DNA of 64,000 nt, taken from the NCBI GenBank assembly GCA_020438905.1, contig JAGQTQ010000029.1, forward strand, positions 1-64,000, read 5' to 3'. Shown piece after piece: positions 52,810 through 63,312 of the stretch (positions are counted from its first letter, which is position 1; every line of letters starts with the position of its first letter). Source of the stretch: Mycobacterium sp. (lineage in GTDB: Bacteria; Actinomycetota; Actinomycetes; Mycobacteriales; Mycobacteriaceae). The notes beneath the pieces were generated by a model that was given only the letters and a program-made list of their open reading frames with translations, was not told the DNA's origin and made no database searches. The position numbers and the translations under genes are program-made.

Positions 52810-54275
52810 TCGACTTGACCGTGGCCCGTATCGCCGAGATCGTCGGCGGTCGGCTGTGCGATATCAGCCCGGCCGAGGCCGAGGCGACCCATGTCACCGG
52901 GACGGTGGAGTTCGACTCCCGGGCGGTCGGCGAAGGGGGAATGTTCCTGGCGTTGCCGGGTGCGCGCTCGGATGGGCACGATTTCGCCCAAGCCGCCGTG
53001 GCGGCCGGAGCGGTGGCGGTACTGGCCGCCCGTCCGGTCGGTGTTCCCGCGGTCGTCGTCCCGCCGGCGCCGCCGGCCGACGCGCGGGCCGGGGTGCTCG
53101 AGCACGACGCCGACGGGTCCGGAGCGGCGGTTCTGGCCGCTCTGGGCAGGCTCGCCGGGGCTGTCGCCGAGGACCTGACTCAGCGTGGTTTGCGGATCGT
53201 CGGGATCACCGGGTCCTCGGGCAAGACCTCGACCAAAGACCTCGTCGCCGCCGTGCTTCGGCCACTGGGCGAGGTGGTCGCCCCGCCGGGCTCGTTCAAC
53301 AACGAACTCGGCCACCCATGGACCGTGCTGAGAGCCGACGAGGACACCGACTTCCTGGTTCTGGAGATGTCGGCGCGTCACCCGGGCAATATCGCGGCGC
53401 TGGCCGCCATCGCGCGGCCGTCGATCGCCGCGGTGCTCAACGTCGGCACCGCTCACCTGGGTGAGTTCGGTTCGCGGGAGGTCATCGCCGCGACGAAGGG
53501 CGAACTGGTCGAAGCGCTTCGGCCGTCCGGGGTGGCCATTCTCAACGCCGACGATGCTGCGGTCGCGGCGATGGCGTCCCGTACCGCCGCACGCGTCGTC
53601 ACCGTCGGCCGATCACCGACCGCCCAGGTCCGGGCCGACGACGTCGTACTCGATGAGTTGGCCCGGCCCGGCTTCACCTTGCACGCCCCGGCCGGTTCGG
53701 TACACGTTCAGCTGGCGGTACACGGTGAGCACCAGGTCGGCAACGCGCTCACCGCCGCTGCGGTGGGGCTGGAGTGCGGCGCGAGCCTGCAGCAGGTGGC
53801 GGCCGCGCTGGCCGACGCCGTCCCGGCCTCACGGCACCGGATGGAGGTGGTGACCCGGCCGGACGGCGTGACCGTGATCAACGACGCCTACAACGCCAAC
53901 CCCGATTCGATGCGGGCCGGACTGCAGGCGCTGGCGGTGATGGCCCGCAACGGGGGGCAGCGGAGCTGGGCGGTGCTCGGGGAGATGGGTGAACTCGGCG
54001 AGGACTCGATAGCCGAACACGACCGCGTCGGCAGGCTGGCCGTGCGCTTAGATATCAGTCGGCTCATCGTCGTCGGAACCGGGAGGCCCATGAGCGCCAT
54101 GCACCACGGGGCGGTGATGGAGGGATCCTGGGGGTCGGAGTCGACCATGGTCGCCGATGCCGACTCGGCGCTGGCCCTTCTGCGCGCCGAGCTTTCGCCA
54201 GGTGACGTCGTGCTGGTCAAGGCCTCCAACGCCGCCGGTCTGGGCGCGATGGCCGAGGCGCTGGTGGCCGGATGA
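52806..54275 (+). CDS. murF: UDP-MurNAc-tripeptide-D-alanyl-D-alanine ligase
   Basis: Adds D-Ala-D-Ala to complete the UDP-MurNAc-pentapeptide. 489 residues with [20 protein letters not shown] (about 135-154), [35 protein letters not shown] and [20 protein letters not shown], the family signatures for ATP, magnesium and substrate. GTG 52806 overlaps the murE stop (GTGA) and the stop overlaps mraY (ATGA). Confidence 0.96.
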   Translation: MIDLTVARIAEIVGGRLCDISPAEAEATHVTGTVEFDSRAVGEGGMFLALPGARSDGHDFAQAAVAAGAVAVLAARPVGVPAVVVPPAPPADARAGVLEHDADGSGAAVLAALGRLAGAVAEDLTQRGLRIVGITGSSGKTSTKDLVAAVLRPLGEVVAPPGSFNNELGHPWTVLRADEDTDFLVLEMSARHPGNIAALAAIARPSIAAVLNVGTAHLGEFGSREVIAATKGELVEALRPSGVAILNADDAAVAAMASRTAARVVTVGRSPTAQVRADDVVLDELARPGFTLHAPAGSVHVQLAVHGEHQVGNALTAAAVGLECGASLQQVAAALADAVPASRHRMEVVTRPDGVTVINDAYNANPDSMRAGLQALAVMARNGGQRSWAVLGEMGELGEDSIAEHDRVGRLAVRLDISRLIVVGTGRPMSAMHHGAVMEGSWGSESTMVADADSALALLRAELSPGDVVLVKASNAAGLGAMAEALVAG

Positions 54276-55351
54276 GACAGATCCTCATCGCCGTCGCCAT
54301 CTCGCTGGCGGTTTCGATCCTGTTGACCCCGACGCTGATCCGGATGTTCACCCGGCAGGGATTCGGCCAGGAGATCCGCGAGGACGGCCCGCCCAGCCAC
54401 CACACCAAGCGCGGCACCCCGTCGATGGGAGGCGTGGCGATCCTGGCCGGGATCTGGGCCGGCTACCTCGGCACCCACCTGGTGGGCCTGACCGTCGACG
54501 GGGTTGGGCCTTCGGCATCCGGGCTGCTGGTCCTGGGCTTGGCCACCGCGCTGGGCGCAGTGGGGTTCCTCGATGACCTGATCAAGATTCGCCGCTCGCG
54601 CAATCTCGGTCTGAACAAGACCGCCAAGACCGTCGGTCAGATCAGCGCCGCATTGCTGTTCGGGATCCTGGTGCTGCAGTTCGCCAACCCCGAGGGCCTC
54701 ACTCCCGGCAGCAACCAGCTGTCCTATGTGCGCGAGATATCCACGGTGGCGCTGCCGCCGGTGCTGTTCGTGCTGTTCGTGCTGGTATTGGTCAGCGCCT
54801 GGTCCAATGCGGTGAACCTCACCGACGGCCTGGACGGCCTCGCGGCCGGCAGTATGGCCATGGTCAGCGCCGCCTACGTGCTGATCACCTTCTGGCAGTA
54901 CCGGAACTCCTGCGCCACGTCGCCGGGAATCGGTTGTTACAACGTCCGGGATCCGCTGGATCTGGCGTTGATCGCCGCTGCCACGGCCGGCGCCTGTATC
55001 GGGTTCCTTTGGTGGAACGCCGCGCCGGCGAAGATCTTCATGGGCGACACCGGCTCGCTGGCCTTGGGCGGCATCATCGCCGGGCTGTCGGTGACCAGCC
55101 GCACCGAGGTGCTCGCCGTCGTCCTGGGGGCGCTGTTCGTCGCCGAGGTCACCAGCGTGGTCATCCAGATCATCGCCTTCCGGTCGACCGGGCGACGGGT
55201 GTTCCGGATGGCTCCCTTCCATCATCATTTCGAACTGGTCGGCTGGGCCGAGACCACCGTGATCATCCGGTTCTGGCTGCTCACCGCCATCGCCTGCGGG
55301 CTGGGGGTGTCGTTGTTCTACGGCGAGTGGCTCAGTGCCATCGGCGACTGA
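54272..55351 (+). CDS. mraY: Phospho-MurNAc-pentapeptide translocase MraY (MurX)
   Basis: Integral membrane transferase that makes lipid I by moving phospho-MurNAc-pentapeptide to decaprenyl phosphate. 359 residues with ten helices. [38 protein letters not shown] (catalytic Asp region), [18 protein letters not shown] and the histidine-rich [13 protein letters not shown] are diagnostic. ATG 54272. The stop at 55349-55351 lies in an 18-bp duplication, and murD starts 17 bases inside the gene. Confidence 0.97.
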   Translation: MRQILIAVAISLAVSILLTPTLIRMFTRQGFGQEIREDGPPSHHTKRGTPSMGGVAILAGIWAGYLGTHLVGLTVDGVGPSASGLLVLGLATALGAVGFLDDLIKIRRSRNLGLNKTAKTVGQISAALLFGILVLQFANPEGLTPGSNQLSYVREISTVALPPVLFVLFVLVLVSAWSNAVNLTDGLDGLAAGSMAMVSAAYVLITFWQYRNSCATSPGIGCYNVRDPLDLALIAAATAGACIGFLWWNAAPAKIFMGDTGSLALGGIIAGLSVTSRTEVLAVVLGALFVAEVTSVVIQIIAFRSTGRRVFRMAPFHHHFELVGWAETTVIIRFWLLTAIACGLGVSLFYGEWLSAIGD

Positions 55352-56816
55352 CGGGCCATCGGCGACCGGGCCGTTGCGGTCCGGCGCCCGTGTCCTGGTG
55401 ACCGGCGCTCGGGTCACCGGCCGTTCGGTGGCTGCGGCCCTGGCCTCCTGGGATCTGGACCTGTGGGTCTGCGACGACGATCTCTCCGCCGCGCGTGGCC
55501 TCCCGGGCGTGCGCGCCGTCGAACCGGACGCCGCGGCCGCCCGCGGCGCGGACTGGGACCTCGTGGTGACCAGCCCGGGCTTTTCGCCGACCGCCCCGGT
55601 GCTGGCGGCCGCCGCGGCCGCCGGGGTGCCGATCTGGGGTGACGTCGAACTGGCCTGGCGCCTGGACACCGCCGGGCACTACGGTGCCCCGAAGCGTTGG
55701 CTGGTGGTCACCGGGACCAACGGAAAGACCACCACCACCTCGATGTTGCACGAAATGTTGCGCGCCGACGGCAGAGCGGCGCTGCTGTGCGGAAACATCG
55801 GCGAACCGGTGCTCGACGTGCTGTCGCGGCCGGCCGAGCTGTTGGCCGTGGAGCTGTCGAGCTTTCAGCTGTTCTGGGCGCCGTCGCTGCGTCCGGAAGC
55901 CGGTGTGGTGCTCAACGTCGCTGAGGATCACCTGGACTGGCACGGCGGTTTCGACGCCTATGCGGCGGCCAAGGCCCGCGCGCTGGCCGGCCGGGTGGCG
56001 GTGGTGGGCCTCGACGACCCGGCTGCCAGCGCACTGCTGCCCGGGGCGCCGGCCACGGTGAAGACCGGTTTCAGGCTCGGTGAGCCGGCCGCGGGCGAAC
56101 TCGGCGTTCGCGACGGCGCCCTGGTCGACCGGGCCTTCGCCGAGGACCTCGTGCTGGCCCCGGTGACCTCGATCCCGGTGGCCGGCCCGGTCGGGGTACT
56201 CGACGCCCTCGGCGCGGCCGCCCTGGCCCGCGCGGTCGATGTCCGGGCCGGGGCGATTGCCGACGCGCTGGCCGGGTTCCGGGTCGGCAGGCACCGTTGC
56301 GAACCGGTCGAGGTCGTCGACGGGGTGCACTACATCGACGACTCCAAGGCCACCAACCCGCACGCGGCCGAGGCTTCGATCCGTGCCCACCCACGGGTGG
56401 TATGGGTGGCCGGCGGAATGCTCAAGGGGGCCTCGATCGAGGAGACCGTGGCCCGTTCGGCCGGCCACCTGGCGGGCGTGGTGCTGATCGGGCGCGATCG
56501 CGCGGTCTTTGCCGAGGCGTTATCGCGACACGCTCGCGATGTCCCCGTCATCGAGGTGGTGACGGGGGAGGATGCTGTGGTGCATGAGATCAGTGAGCCA
56601 GGTGTTGCTACTGTGACTCGGGTGATCAAAGCTGCCGGCCCCGCCCTCGGAAGGCGCGTGATGGCCGAGGCCGTCGCCGCTGCCGCCGGGTTGGCGCGCC
56701 CGGGAGACACCGTTCTGCTCGCACCGGCGGGGGCGTCGTTCGACCAGTTCGCGAGTTACGCCGACCGGGGCGACGCCTTCGCCGAGGCGGTCCGGGCCCG
56801 GATCTCGGGACGGTAG
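55335..56816 (+). CDS. murD: UDP-MurNAc-L-alanine-D-glutamate ligase
   Basis: Adds D-glutamate to UDP-MurNAc-L-Ala. 493 residues from GTG 55335; a TTG at 55374 would drop the first 13 residues, which include a PSAT repeat produced by the 18-bp duplication. Motifs are [34 protein letters not shown] (about 131-147), [31 protein letters not shown] and [16 protein letters not shown]. It overlaps mraY and is followed after 4 bases by ftsW. Confidence 0.94.
   Translation: MPSATDGPSATGPLRSGARVLVTGARVTGRSVAAALASWDLDLWVCDDDLSAARGLPGVRAVEPDAAAARGADWDLVVTSPGFSPTAPVLAAAAAAGVPIWGDVELAWRLDTAGHYGAPKRWLVVTGTNGKTTTTSMLHEMLRADGRAALLCGNIGEPVLDVLSRPAELLAVELSSFQLFWAPSLRPEAGVVLNVAEDHLDWHGGFDAYAAAKARALAGRVAVVGLDDPAASALLPGAPATVKTGFRLGEPAAGELGVRDGALVDRAFAEDLVLAPVTSIPVAGPVGVLDALGAAALARAVDVRAGAIADALAGFRVGRHRCEPVEVVDGVHYIDDSKATNPHAAEASIRAHPRVVWVAGGMLKGASIEETVARSAGHLAGVVLIGRDRAVFAEALSRHARDVPVIEVVTGEDAVVHEISEPGVATVTRVIKAAGPALGRRVMAEAVAAAAGLARPGDTVLLAPAGASFDQFASYADRGDAFAEAVRARISGR
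55337..55372. repeat. 18-bp imperfect duplication spanning the mraY stop codon
   Basis: GCCATCGGCGAC occurs at 55337-55348 and 55355-55366 (period 18). The first copy ends the mraY reading frame at TGA 55349-55351. In the murD frame the pair encodes [11 protein letters not shown]. Confidence 0.88.
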
Positions 56817-56820
56817 TCCG

Positions 56821-58509
56821 GTGGCCGCCTTCTGGTCCCGGCTCAGCCGCCGGGGCGACGCGGCGGACAACGTCGAGAATCACGCCGTCGAAAATCACGC
56901 CGTCGAACATCACGCCGTCGGGCAGCCGGAATCGGCGGGCGCAGTCGGCGCGACCGACGTGACGGCGTCCAAGAAGCCCTGGCTGGACCCGCAGAAGCGG
57001 TTCGGCGCCTGGCTGGCCAGGCCGATGACGTCCTTTCACCTCATGGTTTCAGTCGCCGGGCTGCTGACCACCCTCGGGCTCATCATGGTGCTGTCCGCCT
57101 CCGGAGTGCACTCCTACGACTCGGACGGCTCGCCCTGGACGATCTTCGCGCGCCAGTTGATGTGGGCCGGTCTGGGACTGTTCGCGTGCTGGTTCGCGCT
57201 GCGATTGCCGGTCAGCTTCATGCGCCGGATGGCCTTCCCGGCCTTCGCGACCACCATCGTCTTACTGGTACTCGTCCTCATCCCGGGCATCGGCCGTGTC
57301 GCCAACGGCACCCGCGGCTGGTTCGTGATCGGCGGCCTGTCGATGCAGCCCTCCGAACTGGCCAAGATTGCGTTCGCGGTCTGGGGAGCCCACCTGCTGG
57401 CCACCCGGCGCATGGAACGGGCAACCCTGCGCGAGATGTTGATCCCGCTCATCCCCGCCGCGGTCATCGCCCTGGCTCTCATCGTCGCCCAGCCCGACCT
57501 CGGCCAGACGGTGTCACTGGGCATCATCCTGCTCGCCCTGCTGTGGTTCGCCGGGCTTCCGCTGAAGGTTTTCGTCAGTTCCCTGCTCGCCGCCATGTCC
57601 GCCGCTGCGGTGCTGGCGGTCTCGGAGGGCTACCGCTCCGACCGGGTGCGGTCCTGGCTGGACCCCAGCGCCGATGCCCAGGGCGCCGGCTACCAGGCCC
57701 GGCAGGCGAAGTTCGCACTGGCCAACGGCGGGGTGTTCGGGGACGGGCTCGGCCAGGGAACGGCCAAGTGGAACTACCTGCCCAACGCTCACAACGACTT
57801 CATCTTCGCCATCATCGGTGAGGAGCTGGGGTTCATCGGCGCGTTCGGGCTGCTGTGCCTGTTCGGGCTGTTCGCCTACACCGGCATGCGGATCGCCAAG
57901 CGCTCGGTCGATCCGTTTCTGCGCCTGCTGACGGCGACCGCGACGGCGTGGGTGGTGGGCCAGGTATTCATCAACGTCGGCTACGTGATCGGCCTGCTGC
58001 CGGTGACCGGCATCCAGTTGCCGCTGATCTCTGCGGGCGGAACATCCACGGCGACAACGCTGTTCATGATCGGCCTAATGGCCAATGCGGCCCGCAACGA
58101 GCCCGATGCGGTGGCGGCGCTGCGGGCCGGCCGAGACGACCGGATGAACCGCCTGCTGCGGCTGCCGGTACCCGAGCCGTACCTGCCGAGCCGGGTGGAG
58201 GCATTGCGCGACCGGTTGCGCACCCGCCCGGACAACGCCCCGCCCCGGCCGCCGAGACCGGCAAAGTCCAGCAAGCCCGCCAGGGCTGCCAATCCCAGAG
58301 CCGCAACGGCCGCAGTCCCCGCCCGCAAGTCCGCCGCTGGGCGCGCCGCCAAGCCCAAAGCGGGGACGGCGCATGCCCCGGCGCGGCGCGCAGGGCATCA
58401 TGGAGGCGCCTCTCAGCAGAGGCGTGCCGCCGCGGCGCAGGGCAGCGGCCGGCACGGGAACGGCCACCAACGTCGCTCCCGCGCAACGGAAGGTAAGCGG
58501 TACGGGTGA
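56821..58509 (+). CDS. ftsW: Septal peptidoglycan glycosyltransferase FtsW
   Basis: SEDS-family polymerase of lipid II that acts with PbpB. 562 residues: an N-terminal cytosolic region with an NHAVE repeat, ten helices between about 65 and 425, and a long basic Ala/Pro/Arg cytosolic C-terminal tail used in mycobacteria to contact FtsZ and PbpB. Motifs include [54 protein letters not shown] and [17 protein letters not shown] 56821. The stop overlaps murG by four bases. Confidence 0.95.
   Translation: MAAFWSRLSRRGDAADNVENHAVENHAVEHHAVGQPESAGAVGATDVTASKKPWLDPQKRFGAWLARPMTSFHLMVSVAGLLTTLGLIMVLSASGVHSYDSDGSPWTIFARQLMWAGLGLFACWFALRLPVSFMRRMAFPAFATTIVLLVLVLIPGIGRVANGTRGWFVIGGLSMQPSELAKIAFAVWGAHLLATRRMERATLREMLIPLIPAAVIALALIVAQPDLGQTVSLGIILLALLWFAGLPLKVFVSSLLAAMSAAAVLAVSEGYRSDRVRSWLDPSADAQGAGYQARQAKFALANGGVFGDGLGQGTAKWNYLPNAHNDFIFAIIGEELGFIGAFGLLCLFGLFAYTGMRIAKRSVDPFLRLLTATATAWVVGQVFINVGYVIGLLPVTGIQLPLISAGGTSTATTLFMIGLMANAARNEPDAVAALRAGRDDRMNRLLRLPVPEPYLPSRVEALRDRLRTRPDNAPPRPPRPAKSSKPARAANPRAATAAVPARKSAAGRAAKPKAGTAHAPARRAGHHGGASQQRRAAAAQGSGRHGNGHQRRSRATEGKRYG
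56872..56916. repeat. 15-bp tandem repeat, three copies, at the ftsW 5' end
   Basis: GTCGAGAATCACGCC (56872-56886) and two near copies (56887-56901, 56902-56916) encode [15 protein letters not shown] in the cytosolic N-terminus of FtsW. Confidence 0.95.
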
Positions 58510-59696
58510 GTGTTTCCGGGGTCGAGGGTCCAGTGGGCAGCAGCGACTCGGGTACCAGCGGCCGCCCCGGACCGGATGATCCCCGCGGGGGCCCCGTGTC
58601 GGTGGTGCTGGCCGGCGGCGGCACCGCGGGGCATGTCGAACCGGCCATGGCGGTCGCCGACGCGCTGAGCGCGTTGCAGCCCGGGATCCGCATCACTGCA
58701 CTCGGCACCGCCCGGGGCCTGGAGACGCGGTTGGTACCCGAGCGGGGTTACCCGCTCGAACTCGTCACACCGGTGCCGTTGCCGCGGAAACTCAACGTCG
58801 ATCTTTTCCGGTTGCCCGGGCGGGTGCGCAGATCGGTGCGGGAGACCCGGGCGGTCTTCGACGCCGTGGACGCCGATGTGGTCGTGGGTTTCGGCGGCTA
58901 CGTGGCGGTGCCGGCCTATCTCGCGGCGCGAGCCGCCGGGGTACCGGTGGTGGTGCACGAGGCCAACGCCCGCGCGGGGCTTGCCAACCGGCTCGGCGCG
59001 CGGTTCGCCCGTAGGGTGCTGGCGGCGGTCCCGGGTTCGGGCCTGCGTAGTGCCGAGGTGGTCGGCATGCCGCTGCGGCCCTCGATCACCGGCCTGGACC
59101 GTTCCGGAATGCGTGCCCAGGCGCGTGCACACTTCGGCTTCGCCGAGGACGCCAGGGTCCTGCTGGTCTTCGGCGGATCCCAGGGGGCGGTGTCCATCAA
59201 CAATGCGGTTTCGGCGGCCGCCGCGGACCTCGCCGCCGCGGGTGTCTCCGTACTGCACGTCCACGGTCCCAAGAACACCCTGGACCTACCGACTCCGGGC
59301 CCCGACGACCCGCCCTACATCGCGCTCGGCTACCTGAACCGGATGGACCTCGCCTATGCCGCCGCCGACCTGGCGATCTGCCGGTCCGGGGCGATGACCG
59401 TCGCCGAGGTCTCGGCGACCGGATTGCCCGCCGTCTACGTCCCGCTGCCGATCGGCAACGGCGAACAGCGTCTCAACGCCCTGCCGGTGGTGCGGGCCGG
59501 GGGAGGGGTCCTGGTCGCCGACGACGAGTTGACGCCCGGCTACGTCGGCACCGAGGTGGTGAAGCTGCTGACCGACCCGTCGCAGCTGGCCGCGATGACC
59601 GCTGCGGCGGCCGGGGTCGGTCACCGGGACGCCGCGCGGCGGGTCGCCGAGGTCGTTCTCGAGGCCGCCCGCACCGACCGGAAGGCTCGGCTGTGA
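58506..59696 (+). CDS. murG: UDP-GlcNAc:lipid I GlcNAc transferase MurG
   Basis: GT28 transferase forming lipid II at the inner face of the membrane. 396 residues. After a 30-residue Gly/Ser/Asp-rich extension, [22 protein letters not shown] (about 33-54) is the first G-loop. [49 protein letters not shown] and the UDP-GlcNAc site [25 protein letters not shown] follow. GTG 58506 overlaps the ftsW stop (GTGA). A start nearer codon 30 is possible. Confidence 0.95.
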   Translation: MSVSGVEGPVGSSDSGTSGRPGPDDPRGGPVSVVLAGGGTAGHVEPAMAVADALSALQPGIRITALGTARGLETRLVPERGYPLELVTPVPLPRKLNVDLFRLPGRVRRSVRETRAVFDAVDADVVVGFGGYVAVPAYLAARAAGVPVVVHEANARAGLANRLGARFARRVLAAVPGSGLRSAEVVGMPLRPSITGLDRSGMRAQARAHFGFAEDARVLLVFGGSQGAVSINNAVSAAAADLAAAGVSVLHVHGPKNTLDLPTPGPDDPPYIALGYLNRMDLAYAAADLAICRSGAMTVAEVSATGLPAVYVPLPIGNGEQRLNALPVVRAGGGVLVADDELTPGYVGTEVVKLLTDPSQLAAMTAAAAGVGHRDAARRVAEVVLEAARTDRKARL

Positions 59697-61165
59697 GCGG
59701 GCCGGGGGTGCCGCCCGAACTCGCCCGGGTGCACATGGTGGGCATCGGCGGGGCCGGGATGTCGGGTATCGCGCGCATCCTGCTCGACCGCGGCGCACTG
59801 GTGTCCGGTTCGGACGCCAAGGAATCCCGCGGCGTCGCCGCCCTTCGGGCCCGGGGCGCTCAGATCAGCATCGGCCACGACGCGGCCAATCTGGATCTGT
59901 TGCCAGGCGGCCCGACCGCGGTGATCACCACCCACGCGGCCATCCCCAAGACCAACCCCGAGCTGGTGGAGGCCCATCGGCGCATGGTGCCGGTGATCCT
60001 GCGGCCCGCCGTGCTGGCCAAGCTGATGGCCGGGCACCGCACGCTGATGGTGACCGGCACCCACGGCAAGACCACCACCACCTCGATGCTCATCGTCGCT
60101 CTACAGCACGCCGGATTCGACCCGTCCTTCGCCGTGGGCGGCGATCTGGGCCAAGCCGGCACCAACGCACACCACGGCAGCGGGGACAGTTTCGTCGCCG
60201 AGGCCGACGAGAGCGACGGCTCGCTGCTGGAGTACACCCCGGACGTGGCGGTGGTGACCAACATCGAGGCCGATCACTTGGACTTCTTCGGCAGCCGGCA
60301 GGCCTATACCGCGGTGTTCGACGAGTTCGTCGACAGGCTGGCGCCCGGTGGAGCGCTGGTGGCGTGCGCGGACGACCCGGGCGCGGCGGGGCTGGCCGAT
60401 CGCAGTGCGGCCAGGGGAATCCGGGTGTTGCGCTACGGAAGTCCGGCGTCACAGTCCAACCCGGGCGAGTTGGCCGCCGCTCTGCTGGACTGGAGGCAGC
60501 AGGGAACCGGCGCGGTCGCCGAGATTCGACTGGCCGGGGAGTCCCAGCCGCGGGCGATGCGGCTGGCGGTGCCCGGTCGGCACATGGCTCTCAACGCGTT
60601 GGGTGCGGTGCTGGCGGCCGCCGAGGCCGGCGCCCCGGTGGGTGAGGTTCTCGACGCACTTGCCGGCTTCGAGGGTGTGCGTCGGCGCTTCGAACTGGTC
60701 GGCACGGTCAGCGGAGTGCGGGTCTTCGACGACTATGCCCATCATCCGACCGAGGTGCGCGCCGCGCTGACCGCACTGCGTACGGTCGCGCGGCAGGACT
60801 ACGCAGGGCGGCCGACAGAGGGGCGCAGCATCGTGGTGTTCCAGCCGCATTTGTACTCGCGCACAAAGGAGTTCGCCGCCGAGTTCGCCGCGGCACTGGA
60901 CACCGCCGACGAGGTCTTCGTGCTCGACGTCTACGCCGCCCGCGAGCAGCCGCTGGCCGGTGTCAGCGGTGCCACCATCGCCGATCTCGTCAGAGCGCCG
61001 GTGCGCTACCTGCCGGACTTCTCCGCGGTAGCCGGACAGGTGGCGGCCGCGGTGCGCCCGGGTGACGTAGTGGTCACCATGGGAGCCGGCGATGTGACCA
61101 TGCTGGGTCCGGAGATCGTCGCGGGGATCGCCGAGAGGACCGCCGAGCCCCGGGGGCCGCGGTGA
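59693..61165 (+). CDS. murC: UDP-MurNAc-L-alanine ligase MurC
   Basis: Adds L-alanine to UDP-MurNAc, the first Mur-ligase step. 490 residues with [22 protein letters not shown] (about 11-32), [17 protein letters not shown] (about 122-138), [31 protein letters not shown], and [20 protein letters not shown] near the C-terminus. GTG 59693 overlaps murG, and the stop overlaps ftsQ, each by four bases. Confidence 0.97.
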   Translation: MSGPGVPPELARVHMVGIGGAGMSGIARILLDRGALVSGSDAKESRGVAALRARGAQISIGHDAANLDLLPGGPTAVITTHAAIPKTNPELVEAHRRMVPVILRPAVLAKLMAGHRTLMVTGTHGKTTTTSMLIVALQHAGFDPSFAVGGDLGQAGTNAHHGSGDSFVAEADESDGSLLEYTPDVAVVTNIEADHLDFFGSRQAYTAVFDEFVDRLAPGGALVACADDPGAAGLADRSAARGIRVLRYGSPASQSNPGELAAALLDWRQQGTGAVAEIRLAGESQPRAMRLAVPGRHMALNALGAVLAAAEAGAPVGEVLDALAGFEGVRRRFELVGTVSGVRVFDDYAHHPTEVRAALTALRTVARQDYAGRPTEGRSIVVFQPHLYSRTKEFAAEFAAALDTADEVFVLDVYAAREQPLAGVSGATIADLVRAPVRYLPDFSAVAGQVAAAVRPGDVVVTMGAGDVTMLGPEIVAGIAERTAEPRGPR

Positions 61166-62247
61166 CCGACGTTCCGGAGCCTCCGGATCCGTCGTCTGAA
61201 CCACAACCCTCCGGTGCGAGCCCAGGTGACGCCGACCTCGAGGCCGGCGATCTTCAGGACGGCGATCCCGGAGATGTCGATGCCGTGACATCGGCCGGTG
61301 CCGATCAGACCGAATCGGCACCGGAACCCGATGTGCAGGAGACGGTCGGCGATGAAGCCGGTGGGGAATCCACCGAGGAGTCCGGTACCGAGGAGTCCGG
61401 TACCGGGGAGTCCGGTACCGAGGATGCCGACCCGGAGGGGCCACGTCGGCGGGCACGCCGCGAGCGCGCCGAACGGAGGGCGGCCCAGCAGCGGGCGATG
61501 GCGATCGAGCAGGCCCGCCGCGAGGCCAAGCGGCGCGCCAAGGGGCAGACTGCCGAGGAACCCACCCGGCCGTCGGCCCGGACCGTCAAGGGTCTGAGCC
61601 TGATCGTCTGGCTGATCCTGCTGTCGCTGGCCTCGGTGGTGCTGGGGCTGGTGTTGTACTTCACCCCGCTGATGTCGGCGCGGTCGCTGGACGTCAGCGG
61701 CACCGGCATCGTGACCCGTGAAGAGGTCGTCGAGGTGGCCGCCGTGCGGCTCGGCACGCCGCTGCTGCAGATCGACACCGACGTGGTGGCCAACCGGGTG
61801 GCCGGCATCCGCAGGGTCGCCAGTGCCCGGGTTCAGCGCGAGTACCCCTCCACGCTGCGGATCACGATCACCGAGCGGATCCCCGTCGTGGTCAAGGACT
61901 TTCCGGACGGCCCGCATCTGTTCGATCGGGACGGGGTCGATTTCGCGACCGCCCCGCCGCCGCCCGGGCTACCGTTCATCGACGTCGACAATCCCGGTCC
62001 GGCGGACCCGGCCACCCGGGCCGCACTGGAGGTCATGACCGCGCTGCGCCCGGAGGTGGTGGCCCAGGTGGGGCGGATCGCCGCGCCGTCGGTCGCCTCG
62101 ATCACCCTGACTCTCGCCGACGGCCGGACCGTGGTCTGGGGGACCACCGACCGCACCGACGAGAAGGCCGAGAAACTCGCCGCGCTGCTGACCCAGCCGG
62201 GACGCGTCTACGACGTGTCCAGCCCGGATCTGCCGACGGTGAAGTAA
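61162..62247 (+). CDS. ftsQ: Divisome protein FtsQ
   Basis: Bitopic cell-division protein of 361 residues. An acidic low-complexity cytosolic N-terminus with an EESGT repeat and a basic helix ([17 protein letters not shown]) precede one transmembrane helix (about 150-172). The POTRA domain starts [25 protein letters not shown], and [26 protein letters not shown] begins the beta domain. GTG 61162 overlaps murC. In most mycobacteria ftsZ follows directly; here an extra gene intervenes. Confidence 0.94.
   Translation: MTDVPEPPDPSSEPQPSGASPGDADLEAGDLQDGDPGDVDAVTSAGADQTESAPEPDVQETVGDEAGGESTEESGTEESGTGESGTEDADPEGPRRRARRERAERRAAQQRAMAIEQARREAKRRAKGQTAEEPTRPSARTVKGLSLIVWLILLSLASVVLGLVLYFTPLMSARSLDVSGTGIVTREEVVEVAAVRLGTPLLQIDTDVVANRVAGIRRVASARVQREYPSTLRITITERIPVVVKDFPDGPHLFDRDGVDFATAPPPPGLPFIDVDNPGPADPATRAALEVMTALRPEVVAQVGRIAAPSVASITLTLADGRTVVWGTTDRTDEKAEKLAALLTQPGRVYDVSSPDLPTVK
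61375..61419. repeat. 15-bp tandem repeat, three copies, in ftsQ
   Basis: GAGGAGTCCGGTACC at 61375-61389 and 61390-61404, then a copy with one change at 61405-61419. It encodes the [10 protein letters not shown] repeat of the cytosolic tail. Confidence 0.96.
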
Positions 62248-62290
62248 GCTTCGCAGTTTGCGGGGTGCGTGTCGGGCGTGGGGGTTCGTC

Positions 62291-63109
62291 GTGGTCACAA
62301 AGATTTCCCGGGTGTTCGATCCGGTCGTGGTGGTTGTCTGCGCCGTAGCGGTGGTGTTCGGTGCTTCGTGGTCCGGGCCCCCGATTGCCGGGGCCTCGCC
62401 CCTCCGAACGGCGGCCGTCACAGTTGAGTTGCAGGCGGCTACCGCCCAGACGGCGATGGCCGGTGTCGCAGACGTCGTAGCCGCCTCGGAGGCCGACGCG
62501 GCCGGCGTCGAAGAGTCGGTGTCTGCGAACCCGGTCGATCTGCTCCAGGGCGTCGTGACACTGGCGGCAACCGTCGCCGGTGCGGCGCTCTGGTACGCCG
62601 CTTTTCCCGTCACCCTGCCGGCCACCATCGTTGCGGGCATCTACTTCACCTTCGTTTTCAGCTACTTCGGCGGCGTGAAGCCCGATTTCATCTCGAACGG
62701 AATCGCCTGGGGTGTAGAGGTTTTCTTCGAATTCCCGCCGGCAGCGATTAAATACGCGTTCGACGCACTGCAACCCGTTCAGCCGGTTTCGGCGGCCGCG
62801 GCGGCGGGGACCGATCCGCGGGCGGCCGACGCCACGGCGTCGATTGGTCCGGCCCGGGTGCCCACCCAAACCGCGGCACCGGTGTCCTCGGTGCCGGATG
62901 GCTCAGTTTCCCAGAAAGCTCTGCGCACACCCCGCGCGAGGGCCGGCTCGCACGTCGCGACAGCGCCCGGTTCGCGGACGTCCAGCCCGCGCCGGCCCGC
63001 AGCGGCTCAGGCGCTCGCGTCGCCGCCGGTCGCCGAGGGCGTGTCGTCCGGTCCGAAGGCGGATTCCGCCCCCGGGACGGCCCGTCGCGCAGCTCGCGGC
63101 GCCCGCTGA
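62291..63109 (+). CDS. Exported protein of unknown function inserted between ftsQ and ftsZ
   Basis: 272 residues from GTG 62291 (GTGGGGG lies 6 bases upstream); a TTG at 62258 in frame is less likely. A signal peptide (basic start, VVVVVCAVAVVFGASW core, cleavage near AGASP) precedes a helical Ala-rich stretch. A hydrophobic part follows (VVTLAATVAGAALWYAAFPVTLPATIVAGI and TFVFSYFGG, about 95-140), then a Pro/Ala/Ser/Arg-rich tail of about 120 residues. It resembles in style the secreted paralogous proteins of environmental mycobacteria, but I recognise no domain. The central part looks less GC-rich than its neighbours. Starting 43 bases after ftsQ, it may be cotranscribed with the cluster. 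Confidence 0.72.
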   Translation: MVTKISRVFDPVVVVVCAVAVVFGASWSGPPIAGASPLRTAAVTVELQAATAQTAMAGVADVVAASEADAAGVEESVSANPVDLLQGVVTLAATVAGAALWYAAFPVTLPATIVAGIYFTFVFSYFGGVKPDFISNGIAWGVEVFFEFPPAAIKYAFDALQPVQPVSAAAAAGTDPRAADATASIGPARVPTQTAAPVSSVPDGSVSQKALRTPRARAGSHVATAPGSRTSSPRRPAAAQALASPPVAEGVSSGPKADSAPGTARRAARGAR

Positions 63110-63204
63110 ACAGGCCTCTGCACACCCGACGGCAGAAAATCTCACGCGACACGCCCGCGCGCCTCCCCAATCCGGAGCGTGCCGGTCGTACGTTTCCAGT
63201 ACGC

Positions 63205-63260
63205 GAACAACTTGACATAACTCTAAGCCTCTGGTTGAGGTTGAGGGTTTAGACCGGGAA
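63205..63260 (+). promoter_or_regulatory. Candidate ftsZ promoter region
   Basis: An AT-richer stretch with TTGACA at 63212-63217, TAACTC directly after it, and tandem TTGAGG (63235-63240, 63241-63246) followed by TTTAGACC. The -10 cannot be assigned with confidence. ftsZ lies about 55-100 bases downstream. The remainder of 63110-63204 shows no gene. Confidence 0.35.
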
Positions 63261-63312
63261 AGTCGCGACGCAGGCGCTCAGCAGGACCCACGACCGGAGG
63301 AAGACCACAGCG

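Noticed and set aside
53888..55669. 593-codon minus strand frame opposite murF, mraY and murD
   Set aside because: Shadow frame across three conserved Mur genes, Gln/His/Arg-rich with no domain.
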